From Psoroptes ovis (taxonomy: Eukaryota > Arthropoda > Arachnida > Sarcoptiformes > Psoroptidae), in the NCBI GenBank assembly GCA_002943765.1, contig PQWQ01000025.1, positions 62,001 through 126,000 on the forward strand: a stretch of DNA of 64,000 bases, written 5' to 3'. Below are positions 11,680-21,756 of this stretch, one piece after another; positions within the stretch are counted from its first letter, which is position 1, and the number at the start of each line of letters is the position of its first letter. The notes beneath the pieces were generated by a model. That model made no database searches, was not told the DNA's origin, and saw nothing but the letters and a program-made list of their open reading frames with translations. Made by a program: the position numbers and the translations under genes.

Positions 11680-11765
11680 AAATTCCCGTAAATTTTTTTC
11701 CCAAAAATTTTCTCTGAATTCTGGGAAATTTCCCAGAAAATTTTCCCGTGAAAAATTCCTTTTAA
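11680..11765. repeat. AAATTTTCCC-type degenerate repeat cluster
   Basis: Successive words such as GGGAAATTTCCC and GAAAATTTTCCCG, partly palindromic. No coding sense. Confidence 0.5.
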
Positions 11766-11912
11766 TTTCCCTTGTTTTCCAGCACTAAATTCCTCGTTTT
11801 TTTATTGCTAAAAAAATCTCGATACATCGATAGATTCCATCATCATCATCATCATCAATAATCATCATATATCACACCACACCATCCACATATTCCATTA
11901 TCAGCAAAATAT

Positions 11913-11994
11913 TTAGGTTGTCCGAAAAGTTTTGGCCGATTTTCATGAGCAACTCTCTATTGATTAAGCCGAATGAACTTTTCGGACAACCTAA
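11913..11994 (-). mobile_element. Mariner-like MITE, asymmetric core
   Basis: Consensus-like copy: TTTTGGCCGATTTTCATGAG, then AACTCTCTATTGATTAAGCC, with perfect 19-bp terminal inverted repeats. Confidence 0.9.
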
Positions 11995-12287
11995 TGTTTA
12001 GTTTTTTATTATTTTCTGATTAGTTTTATGACCAATTTTTGCTTTGTTTTTGCTTTGTTTAATTCCCAAAGAATTTTATCGTCGCCGTCAATTCATTCCC
12101 AAATATGTGATTTCATTATTATTACGATTATTATTAGATTTGACCATTCTGAAATCTAAAAAAAATAAAAATAATGAAAAATAATCACTTTGTTTGTGGA
12201 TGGCTGAATTTTTAGTTTTTATTTTTCAATTCATTCTTTTGTTTTTTTTTATTTAATTCCGTTATCTTTGAATTTTTTTTTATTTAT

Positions 12288-12367
12288 CTAGGTTGTCCGA
12301 AAAGTTCATTCCGCTTAATCAATAGAGTTACTGATGAAAATCGGCCAGAACTTTACGGACAATCTAA
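12288..12367 (+). mobile_element. Mariner-like MITE, asymmetric core
   Basis: Left CTAGGTTGTCCG, right TTACGGACAATCTAA; single-base decay in both ends. Confidence 0.85.
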
Positions 12368-13439
12368 TATTTAGTTTTATTTCGTCCACTTTCATTCGCT
12401 GCTATTTATATGACATTGTGAGAATAAAAACGGCACAATAAACAATGCCGACGACAAAAAAAAAAAAAAACGGAGAAAATTATCCGATCAAATTAGACTC
12501 AAGTCACGTATTTTTTGGATTTTTTTGATCGTTTGTTTGTTCCCATGAAATAACTATGAACCATAATGGTACTATGCACTCATTTGGCCCAATGGAATTT
12601 CAGTGGAAAATTGAATTTCGAAAATTTTTGTCATTTCGATTTCTAGCTTATCGCAGATGTCCACAAATTCCGTACAACATAAAAAATGAATGAGAAAAAT
12701 TGATGAATTCTCAGAAACAAAGCACAGAAAAAATGATTCATGGACCCCAAAACGAAGCCATTTTCGCAGCCAAATTCTCAGTCGTCTTGTTCATAAGCAT
12801 CCATCTATCCATCCATCCACATCCACAAACACATTTATAACGTGTAATAACCGACGATTCAATGGCTGACATTTAATGGTAATGACCATTTTATGATTAT
12901 GGTTCACATAAAGATCGATTCAAAAATGACGTATCAAAGAAAAAAAATTTCGATCCAAAAATCAATAAAATGTGTGGCGAATCGAATACATTTCTTAGAA
13001 GAAAATTTTCCGAGAAATTTTTTTTTTTTAAGAAAATTTTCCCGAAAACATTTAAAATAGTCCCTGATTATTATCAACCATTTGAAACGATTATGGATCG
13101 TTATCACTTTTGGGGCCTTTAGTTCAAAGATAATTATTCGATGGCGCCAGTATTCAATGGTTTGGCAGCAGCAGAAGCTGAGGCAGCCGAAATTCTTAAA
13201 GGCCAAAGCCTGCCAAACGGCTGTTTGGTTCACTAAGAAAAAAATTGGAAAAAACATGGGATTTCCATGGGAATATGATACACAAAGACCAACGAACCAG
13301 CACCCCAAAAAAAAGACGCATTCATAAATATCATGACCGAATAATAATAATTTTCATAATTATTAATTATTATTCATTCATTTTATTCATGTAATTAGAT
13401 GATTATCATTATTATTCTTTGAATAATTTTTAAATATTT

Positions 13440-13580
13440 CTTACAGTTTTTGAAAATTTCTTGAAAATTTCTTGGTGAAATTTGAGAAATTTTTTCGGGG
13501 AAATTTCCCGAAAAAATTGCCAGATTCCCGAAAAAAAATTCTCATCAAAAAATTCCCGAGAAAATTTCCCGATGAACAAG
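13440..13580. repeat. AAATTTTCCC-type degenerate repeat cluster
   Basis: Dense GAAATTTCCCGAAAAAATT-like words on both strands, giving Phe/Lys-rich spurious ORFs. Confidence 0.5.
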
Positions 13581-13942
13581 CAAAATATCGAATCGAATCC
13601 GAAGAAACGATGCTTACAGAGTTGGCGCATCTCTTTGTCGAAAGATCTTCCCATTTTTTGGTAATTTCCCCGAAAAGCTCAATGTGTACATTGAGCATCG
13701 CCGAAGAATTCTTTGTTTCAACTGTGTGATGCTTCGCAGTTTGGTGCACAGTAAAAACAAAGAGCAAAGAGAGAGGAGCGAAAGAGGAGGAAACGAATGT
13801 CGTGCATCATCATCATCATCGATGTAATTACGTAAGCAAAATGATCAATGAGTGTGTGAGCCCAAGTGTTTGGATGCGTCAAACTTTCAAATTTTGTCGT
13901 TTCCTTTTTGCAACAGTGAAAAAAAAATGGAAGAAACATCCG

Positions 13943-13957
13943 AATAGAGGGCGCCAC
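13943..13957 (+). promoter_or_regulatory. CTCF-like motif (candidate insulator site)
   Basis: AATAGAGGGCGCCAC resembles the AGGGGGCGC form of the animal CTCF motif. Almost the same word (AATAGAGGGCGCACCAC) lies at 39964. Confidence 0.25.
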
Positions 13958-14184
13958 TGTTCCCATATTACCCAATTCAATTCTCCTCTTTTTTTTCTTT
14001 CAGTGTGCATCCCGTAAAAAAAAATGTATCAAAATCGAAAAAATGGCTTCGATGATGAAGAAGATGAGAAGATGAAAAAATGACAGAATTTTTTTTTGGG
14101 CCATTCACATATATAGTTACCAATAAGCATCCATTTTTGAATGTAACATTTTTGTTTGTTTGTTTGTTTGCTTTAATATATTAT

Positions 14185-14280
14185 ACAGATATACACACTT
14201 ATACACACATACACACATATATACGCATATATACACACATATAGGCCCACATACACACATATATATACATGTATAGTCGA
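14185..14280. repeat. (ATACAC)n / (ATAT)n microsatellite
   Basis: Imperfect alternating ATACACAC and ATATAT units. Confidence 0.8.
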
Positions 14281-14863
14281 ATATGTCTCACCCTCCTTTG
14301 CTCCCCCTCCTTCCTCCTAAGAAATTTTTTTTCAGTGCTTTATTCAAATGTTAACACTTTGAGGTGCTTGAAAGCTGCCAATCCTGTCATGGCCTCGGGC
14401 ATTTCGAATGATGTTGATGGAAAATGAAGCCGAACTTTTATGCGCGGGGGGGATGGTGAAAGAGAAATGCTTTAACTTTCTAAAATCGCTCGAAGTAATG
14501 AAAATCAATCAATTTAATGAGTTTTGATTGATTTAAATTTGAATTTTTTGGGGGTGGGGGGCGTCACTTTCAAATGGGGTCCATATATAATGGTAAGTAT
14601 TACATATGTAAGTGGTTTGGGCGTATTATTTACTTTTTAAATGTAAATAAATAAATAAAAAGTTTTCGCGGGTGCGGGGGAGGAGAAAGAGGAGGAAGAA
14701 AAACTTTTTTCTTAGAAAAAAAAATTTAGAGATAAGCCTAAAGCCTTGCATTCCATCACTGCGCTACAAAGCAAATCGTGAAGAATTGCGTGGCCCAAAT
14801 CGCGCACCAAGCAATGGTCCACTTTGTCTTACCCCAGTTGATATTAGAATAAACCAATCATTT

Positions 14864-14953
14864 TTTGGTTGTCCGAAAAGTTTTTGCGTATTTAATCAAT
14901 ACAAACTAATGAGAAATGTATGGTGAAAATCCGCAAGAACTTTTCGGACAACC
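14864..14953. mobile_element. Mariner-like MITE, TTTTTGCG/CCGCAAGAAC class
   Basis: CCGAAAAG termini joined to GTTTTTGCG and CCGCAAGAAC inner arms, i.e. termini of one class with inner arms like the other. The loop ATTTAATCAATACAAAC is unlike the common core. Confidence 0.75.
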
Positions 14954-15284
14954 CGTCATCATTATCATTATAATTGCAGAATCTTAAAGCCTTAGTCGCT
15001 TAGAATCGCGGGACAAACATTTTCTTATCTGAAAAAAATTGTTAATCGCATTAAATTAACATCTTCATGTGTCTACCACCACATCACCAATCCCATCGCC
15101 AGCATCGCCGTAGCTATCATTCCTTTGCACCATCCTTAAGCCACCCCGGTTAAATCAACCCCGAAACTGAGTCCCCCGGGTCTCCAAGAACATTTCACTG
15201 AAGCTCAAATTGAGACTCGATATTCAAAGAACCAAATTCACCAAATTTTTTGGGCGCAGAATCAGTAGCCACCTACCAGTTATA

Positions 15285-15366
15285 TTAGGTTGTCCCATAA
15301 GTTCTTGCCGTTTTTTCAGATCATTTTTCTATTGTAAAAACGGCAAGAACTTATGGGACAACCTAA
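15285..15366. mobile_element. Mariner-like MITE, CCCATAAG hairpin class
   Basis: Perfect TTAGG/CCTAA ends flanked by TA on both sides. Inner arms TTCTTGCCGTTTTT and AAAAACGGCAAGAA are exact complements, so most of the element can fold. Confidence 0.92.
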
Positions 15367-16056
15367 TACGATGTTTATGGATGATGCATGCATACATACA
15401 TCATGCACACAAACAAAACAAATAAAAATCCATGATTTTTCATTCCCAAAAAAAAAAAAAAAAAAAATTTCACAAATATCGTAATCACAATAACAATAAT
15501 AATAAACTCATAAAGCTTATTATTATTATTATTTGACTGTCATTGTTATTGTGAATGATGCTGCTGCTGATGCGAGATTAAATTCATTTTTTTATGTTTC
15601 CCCATAGAAATATCTGAATTATTACGATTTTTATGAATCGTCCATGGACTCTGGGCCCATGGACCAAAAATGAGTCCCCCGAAACAGGTTCCCTCGTATG
15701 CTACTAAGACCTGATTCTTGGCCTGATGGGGGGCCATCGATGACCTCGAATCTCATGATCGGTGGCGATTGAGTCATCGAGTTGAACACAGAAGACACGC
15801 AACACACGTTTTGATCAATGAACCATGGAAATGCCATTCGAAACCTCTGGAAACCTTTGAAATCATTTGAAACCTGAGAATCATCGAAAACCAATTCGAA
15901 ACCTTTGAATTATTGAACCGCAAAAAGAGGGCCGAAGAATTGAAGAGAAATAATCAATTATCAATCGGCAGTAATGTTTTGTGCCTACTTTCCATGGGTG
16001 TGACTGGAGGCGGTGGGTTTTCGATTTGTTGACCATTCATCCACGATTATTAATAT

Positions 16057-16148
16057 TTGAGGTTGTCCGAAAAATTCATTCGGTTTGACATAATGAGTTT
16101 TCAATGAGAATTTATTATAAAAATACGTCAAAACTTTTCGGACAAACG
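16057..16148 (+). mobile_element. Mariner-like MITE, AAATACGTC class
   Basis: Left TTGAGGTTGTCCGAAAAATT; right AAATACGTCAAAACTTTTCG then GGACAAACG. Shares the ACGTCAAAAC arm with the element at 17376 (opposite orientation). Confidence 0.65.
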
Positions 16149-16334
16149 ATTGACAATTGGTCAATTGTGATATTTACGCTTCAATGGCTGTGTGTTTGAC
16201 ATTTTTTTTCGCTGGGAAAATTTCACCTAAGAATTTCAGTTGCAATTCCATCGATCCATTGGATTCATTGATGGACATCGACAATCGTTTACCGAACATC
16301 AATTAAATTGGAATTTGTGTAAACGAAAATTTTC

Positions 16335-16440
16335 AGCCGACATACTGCCGAGCCCGTGTTGGAGACGGGCATCAAAAGTATTGAAATCAATGGAAATTTA
16401 CAAAACCAGTGACAGGTTAAGACGCAAAAATTTTTTTCAA
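16335..16440 (+). repeat. Hairpin-bearing dispersed repeat, copy 5
   Basis: ACTGCCGA, hairpin GCCCGT-7nt-ACGGGC (16352-16370), then CCAGTGACAGGTTAAGACGC. The GTGACAG box and the hairpin are clear; the outer parts have diverged. Confidence 0.5.
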
Positions 16441-16589
16441 AAAAAAATGTCAAAATGGTTCGAGTGTCTTCTTCAATAATCTTCGATTATTGAAGAGGAG
16501 CTCTTCTAGAGCTTCAAGTCCTTGTCATTGATGTATCAAAAACTGACAATCGAGCCTTCGGCTTCTCCAAGTGTCTGATTGAAACTGTC

Positions 16590-16695
16590 ACTGAGAATTT
16601 TTCTCAGAGAAAATTTCCGTCAATTTTTTTTCCGAGAAATTTTCCAGGGATAATAAATTTCAAAAAACTGAGAAAATTTCCAGGGAAAAAAATCT
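16590..16695. repeat. AAATTTTCCC-type degenerate repeat cluster
   Basis: GAGAAAATTTCCG, GAGAAATTTTCCAGGG and similar words in loose tandem. Confidence 0.45.
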
Positions 16696-16861
16696 TGCGA
16701 AAAACACTTGAAAAATGGCCTGAAGGCAAAGTGATGTTCACCATGAACACCTATTCAAATTCACCATTCGAGTGTCAATTGTAGACTATTTCCACTCGAA
16801 CAGTTTCCACTCGGGTGTTTTTAGCAAATTTCGGAGTTTTGCTGTGGCAAACTCTGCCGAT

Positions 16862-16879
16862 TTCGGTTGAGAACCACTG
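16862..16879 (+). mobile_element. Solitary hAT-like right terminus
   Basis: TTCGGTTGAGAACCACTG is the complement of the CAGTGGTTCTCAACC terminus found at 17209. I could not find a matching left end upstream. Confidence 0.45.
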
Positions 16880-17208
16880 TGATTTAATAATTGTTTTTTT
16901 CACGTACACTGTTGAACTACCCTTTTTAAGTTGAAATTAATCGATTTTTAGTGAAAGAAATTTGTAAACAAATTTGTTTACTCGTCATTATTTCAAAATT
17001 ATTATTATTTCTATGAATTTGAATCATTTACATATTTACACTCCGAGCCAAAAAATGGTAAAAAATGTAAATTTATCTGGTTATCATTTATGAAAATGAA
17101 ATGGTAAGAGAGAGACCTAGTGAGCCCAAAGAGAGCTCATTTACATATATATTAAATAATTGTAATTTGAATTTAAATTTGTAATTATATTTTTGATTGT
17201 ATAAATTA

Positions 17209-17341
17209 CAGTGGTTCTCAAACTTTTTTTTTGACCAGAAAAAGCCTTTTATTCAGTGTGTAAATCAATCACTAGCCTCATATGGTTCAATCATAATTCA
17301 CACAAACATTAAGGCCTGCCAAAATTGGTTGAGAACCACTG
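17209..17341. mobile_element. Small hAT-like non-autonomous element
   Basis: 133 bp with ends CAGTGGTTCTCAAAC and GGTTGAGAACCACTG, inverted repeats typical of hAT-family elements. The AAAAAGCCTTTTATTC after the left end also occurs in the copy at 23760. No clear 8-bp target duplication remains. Confidence 0.7.
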
Positions 17342-17375
17342 AACTAAGATTTATTTGAAAATTCATAAAAATTCA

Positions 17376-17455
17376 TTTAGTTGTCCGAAAAGTTTTGACG
17401 TATTTTTACTGTGTATTTCTATTGAAAATTTGCTTTGGAACTTTTCGGACAGCTC
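17376..17455 (-). mobile_element. Mariner-like MITE, AAATACGTC class
   Basis: TTTAGTTGTCCGAAAAG left and CTTTTCGGACAGCT right; GTTTTGACGTATTTTT is the complement of the 16057 right arm. Directly follows the hAT-like element. Confidence 0.65.
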
Positions 17456-17726
17456 TTCATTTCAATCCAAGTCAATTCAATGATGAATAATTTTCTTTTA
17501 TGCTGACAGATATATTGGACATCTGTCATCATCATCATTATTATCATTATTATTATTATTATCGTTATTCTAAGTATCTCTGATATTCAAAAAATTTCCA
17601 ATTTTGTTATTCCAAAACACATAAAGAATCTTTCAGTACTGATTCAGTATGATTCCATTAAATATGAATGAATTTTCAATTTCTTTGGATGCTTGGAAAA
17701 ATTTTCGAGTTGCAACTGCCCCAAAC

Positions 17727-17840
17727 GTGACGGTGACGTTTGACGATTTTTGCTTGTAATTTGCTCAGCCCGAGTATTATTCGGGCAGTTGTCACTGTTT
17801 TAATGCAAGCAACCAACAGATCTGCTAGAAATTTTCAGAA
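17727..17840 (+). repeat. Hairpin-bearing dispersed repeat, copy 6
   Basis: Hairpin GCCCGAGTATTATTCGGGC at 17768-17786. TTGCTTG before it pairs with CAAGCAA after it, so the copy could form a longer stem around the hairpin. GTCACTG replaces GTGACAG. Confidence 0.45.
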
Positions 17841-17926
17841 AAAACTATGACAATTTTAGGAATGTTAAGCTGATGTATATGCATAATGAATATGCATCAT
17901 GCGCTTTTTGTACATGTACTTTTTGA

Positions 17927-18058
17927 CCGGTTTGACAGCCAAAGACGTGATGGTCTCGTTTTAATTTTCGTACATAGATTTAGCTTAGCCCGTGCGAGAC
18001 TCGGGCATTTGACTCTATTTACGTGTAAATGGTGACAGCTTCTGAGCAATTTATATAA
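17927..18058 (+). repeat. Hairpin-bearing dispersed repeat, copy 7
   Basis: About 90 bp after copy 6 and in the same orientation. Hairpin at 17988-18006 (GCCCGTGCGAGACTCGGGC), then ATGGTGACAGCTTCTGAGC. Confidence 0.55.
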
Positions 18059-18101
18059 AATTTTAATGACAAATATGTCCAACACAAAAACATTTATTTA
18101 T

Positions 18102-18184
18102 CAGGGTTGTCCGAAAAGTTATGGCCGGTTTTCATTCAACAACTCTCGATTGATTAAGCCGAATGAACTTTTCGGACAACCTAA
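18102..18184 (-). mobile_element. Mariner-like MITE, asymmetric core
   Basis: Left CAGGGTTGTCCG, otherwise consensus; the core reads TATGGCCGGTTTTCATTC, then CTCGATTGATTAAGCCG. Confidence 0.88.
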
Positions 18185-18655
18185 TATTCATGAAAAATTG
18201 ATGAAAAGGGCTTTTCACATGTATTTGTATACATTGTGTACACAATGTAAATACACACTGTAAATACATACACCAATACATCAAACCTTGCTTCAAAACT
18301 TCAAAAAAAAAAAAAAAAAAAATTCATTTAAATCAATCAATTAAATTAATGATTTTCTCATTAATTTTCCCCATTCATTTCCATGTGAATATTCCAAAGT
18401 TGAGAGAAAAAAATTCATTTCTCCACATTCAAAAGCATCTCGTTCACATATTCAATTACACCCCGAAAAAAATTCCTGAAACTCGCAGAATTTCATAGAG
18501 AATTCCACCACCAACGAAAATGAATTCTTTGATAAACAACAAAGAATTTGATTAGAATTCTCTCGCTCTCTCCGTCGTTGCTGTTGTTGTTTATCAAAGA
18601 ATTTTCCAAAAAAAAATTTCAATTTCAATTATTCCTGTATATACATTCGAATGTA

Positions 18656-18741
18656 TTAGGTTGTCCGAAAAGTTCATTCGGCTTATTCCAATCGATAGAG
18701 TTGTTGAATGAAAATCCGTCAAAACTTTTCGGACAACCTAA
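18656..18741 (+). mobile_element. Mariner-like MITE, asymmetric core
   Basis: 86 bp, slightly longer because of an AATCGATAG insertion-like stretch in the core; perfect termini. Confidence 0.88.
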
Positions 18742-18879
18742 ATATTTATTTTGTTATTTATTTTCTTATTTATTTTTGTTTCTGTGTAAATAAATAACAA
18801 AATAAAAATAAATTGAAATTGAAATAAAATTCTTTCAGAAACCGTTATCTATGAATCAGAATTTATTTGTTTTTTTTCG

Positions 18880-18975
18880 GGAAAATTTTTTTCGGGAAAT
18901 TTCCCGGTAAAATTTTGACTTTTTTCCTTCGTCAAAGAATTTCGGAAATTTTTTCCTTCAAAATTTGCGAAATTC
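18880..18975. repeat. AAATTTTCCC-type degenerate repeat cluster
   Basis: TTCGGGAAAATTTTTTTCGG, then GGGAAATTTCCCGG-like words; AT-rich and non-coding. Confidence 0.45.
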
Positions 18976-19164
18976 TTTGTTTCATTTCCATTCGATTTCG
19001 CTGCACTCGAAAATGAAACAAAATTCTTGTAAATTCCATGGTGAATTATGGTGAACAACACCACCACCACCATCATCATGTTTGTATTCTGTGTGATGCA
19101 CACAGAATTGTTGAATTTCATCATCACCCATTACACACATCGTGAAAATAGATTCAAATGTAAA

Positions 19165-19245
19165 AAAGGCTGTCCGAAAAGTTCATTCAGCTTAATCGAA
19201 TAGAATTCCTTGTGAAAATGGGTCAGAACTTTGCGGACAACTTGA
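19165..19245 (+). mobile_element. Mariner-like MITE, asymmetric core (decayed)
   Basis: Ends AAAGGCTGTCCG and GCGGACAACTTGAA; the outer TTA/TAA is lost. The core GTTCATTCAGCTTAATCG is clear. Confidence 0.75.
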
Positions 19246-19303
19246 ATAAAAAGAGAATGTAATTAATTTTTCATTCAAAATTTCTACATTTTCAAAGGTT
19301 TAA

Positions 19304-19387
19304 CCTTTTGCGCTCGACGACGAATGCTCATTGCTCAATGAGCAAACGCAGCTCAGGCGCCCAGCAGGCGCCTGACGAGCGCAAAGC
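19304..19387 (+). mobile_element. piggyBac-like palindromic MITE
   Basis: TTAA at 19300-19303, then CCTTTTGCGCTCGACG; the right end is GCGCCTGACGAGCGCAAAG. The inner AGGCGCC matches the 708, 32984 and 58424 copies. The right TTAA is missing. Confidence 0.5.
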
Positions 19388-19547
19388 GCTTTATATTTTT
19401 TCACTGTGAAATTGAAAAATTCACAAGTATTTCATTTTCTCATTTTCACAAGTAAATAAATTGAAAATAAATTAAAATTTCTTGTTATTTTTCTGGATGA
19501 TTTGTCGTAGTGATATTTGTTTGTGTGTGTGTGTATTTCTATTTCTG

Positions 19548-19630
19548 ATAGGTTGTCCGAAAAGTTTTGGCCGATTTTCATTGAGCAACTCTATTGTGAT
19601 TAAGAGGAATGAACTTTTCGGACAACCTAA
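19548..19630 (-). mobile_element. Mariner-like MITE, asymmetric core
   Basis: TTTTGGCCGATTTTCATTGAG, then TGTGATTAAGAGGAATGAAC; right end CCTAA followed by TA. Confidence 0.88.
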
Positions 19631-19851
19631 TATTTATACACAATTGTTTATTGTTTGTTTGTTGTCATCAAATGTGTTTGTTGTCAATTGGGCATTTCAT
19701 TCGTTTATTCACCGTTGCTGCTGCTGTGGATTTTAATGAAAATTTGATGAAGAAATTTTGATCCAATGAATTGAAGAAAAAATTGAAAATAAATTAATTT
19801 TTGCCCGGCAACTTTTGTTTTCGATTTTTGAATTCGATTTTTGCGTAAATA

Positions 19852-19931
19852 TTAGGTTGTCCCATAAGTTTTTGCCGTTTATTCAATTTTCTTTCATTCG
19901 AAAAACGGCAAGAACTTATGGGACAACCTAA
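19852..19931. mobile_element. Mariner-like MITE, CCCATAAG hairpin class
   Basis: Perfect termini with TA flanks; the inner TTTTGCCGTTTATTC faces GAAAAACGGCAAGAA. Confidence 0.9.
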
Positions 19932-20962
19932 TAAATAAATACTCAGAGATACACATGGAAACATGGATATCACGTAATAATAAGACCCTAAAAACGATAC
20001 GTAAATAGAAATTGATCAAATGGATTTGGCATGCTACGGCGACAGTGGCGACAGCGGTGTAAGGTGGAAGATTTGAGCTATTTCCACACAAATTGCGCGT
20101 TCACAATGTGGCGCCAATTTCGGCTGGCTCAGACTGTCAAATTGTGATCATTTGGGAGAAGGGGGCGCTGAGGGGGTTTATTTGCTCAATTTTTTAATCA
20201 GCTGATTGAATTGAACTGATTCAGCAAATCAAAGCTTGAAAATTGTCTTTTTGATTGCCTTTATCTTCTTGAAACTTTTGATTTTCTTAGAATTTTAATC
20301 AGAAATTTTGCTTCGATCAGCAAAAGGGTCCAAAAATTTTCAAATTTTGAAAATTTAAAAATCCCTGGGATTTTCCCTTACCCCGCACCCTCCGTCGCGT
20401 CATTTGTGAACAGTGTTCGAACGTTCTAGAAAATCGAACGTTTTTCGAAATTTCCACAAACAAACAAAAACGTTCGAATTCGAAATTTATAAATTCGATG
20501 TCCACGAAGTATTTTGAGTCATTTCTACAAAGTTTTACCACGTAATTGCAGCCAAAGACCTTCAAGAAACCAATTAAGAGCTTCTAAGTGAAATTTTCGG
20601 CCAATTTCGATCATTATTCGTGGTCATTGGCTTAAGATATTTGAATTTTAGTTTTTGCCATAATTTGCAGCCGCCATTCGAATTGATTCATTGATTTGTG
20701 GATTTATTTCGAGTGAAAATATTTGCCCAAAGAAAACAAAGACCGAAGAAAAGCTCAAAATTTTCTTACATTTCGTAAGTATTATGGTTTATTATTATGA
20801 TGATCATTCATTCAATGCATTCATTGAATTTACTGGATTCAATGCATTTATTGCATTCATTTTTCATCATTTTCGGTTCATCATTTTGGTGCATCATATT
20901 CTCATATAATGTCTATGTATATGGAGATTTCTTCTTGTTTGTGTGTGCATCTTGTTATTGTA

Positions 20963-21044
20963 TTAGGTTGTCCGAAAAATTCATTCCGATTAATCACAAA
21001 AGAGTTGCTCATAAAAATCGGCCAGAACTTTACGGACAGCCTAA
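20963..21044 (+). mobile_element. Mariner-like MITE, asymmetric core
   Basis: Left TTAGGTTGTCCGAAAAATTC, right ACTTTACGGACAGCCTAA; the core has AAAAGAGTTGCTCATAAAAA. Confidence 0.87.
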
Positions 21045-21226
21045 TACAATCAATGATATGATAGTGAAAATAAAATATGAAAAATCTTTTCTCCCTTATT
21101 CTTTATCATTGATTTCATAGATTCCATTTCTTTATTCCTTTATTCATTCATTCATTTTCCTTTCTCTTTTCTTATTATTCATAGATTATTAACAAAGAAA
21201 AAAAAACTATTTCATTCAAATATATT

Positions 21227-21309
21227 TTAGGTTGTCCGAAAAGTTCATTCAGCTTAATCAGTGGAGAGTTGCTCATTGAAAATTGGCCAAAACTTTTCGG
21301 ACAACCTAA
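21227..21309 (+). mobile_element. Mariner-like MITE, asymmetric core (young pair, copy 1)
   Basis: Nearly identical (about two differences) to the copy at 21562. Core GTTCATTCAGCTTAATCAGT and GGAGAGTTGCTCATTG. Perfect 19-bp ends. Confidence 0.92.
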
Positions 21310-21561
21310 ATATATTGATGATATAAAAAAGTCAATTTAATAAAAAATCTATCATCACAACAACAACAACGACAACAATAATAATAATGATAATTTTCAA
21401 GTTGTGACTGAATCTTATTGAATTGAATTGAACAAGTCGTATTGAATTTGAACAAGTTGAAAACTGTCGAATTGATTATTATTATCGCTATCATTATTTG
21501 AATAAATAGTGATTTTCAGAAGAAAAGAATAAAAAGTGAAGAAAAAAATTCTTCAACAAAA

Positions 21562-21644
21562 TTAGGTTGTCCGAAAAGTTCATTCAGCTTAATCAGTGGA
21601 GAGTTGTTCATTGAAAATTGGTCAAAACTTTTCGGACAACCTAA
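21562..21644 (+). mobile_element. Mariner-like MITE, asymmetric core (young pair, copy 2)
   Basis: Differs from the 21227 copy at GCTCATTG/GTTCATTG and GGCC/GGTC. Its right end lies 113 bp before the start codon of the orphan gene and is read through by that ORF's upstream extension. Confidence 0.92.
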
Positions 21645-21756
21645 TAGAAATAAGCAACAAAGAAAAAAGTCGAAAAGAAAATATTATTCTTTGAATATTA
21701 TTTGGTTGGATTTGGATTTGAATTCACCGGAATTTGAATTGAATTTGAACCAAAAA

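Larger units (their letters stand above)
1861..21756. other. Gene-poor, transposon-rich interval
   Basis: No ORF here has conserved motifs, and the longest ones are built from MITE sequence or AT-rich repeat. The contents I can name are 26 mariner-like MITEs, hAT-like and piggyBac-like fragments, hairpin-bearing repeats, clusters of AAATTTTCCC-type sequence, (CA)n and (CATA)n microsatellites and homopolymers. Apart from these I see nothing in it. Confidence 0.7.
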
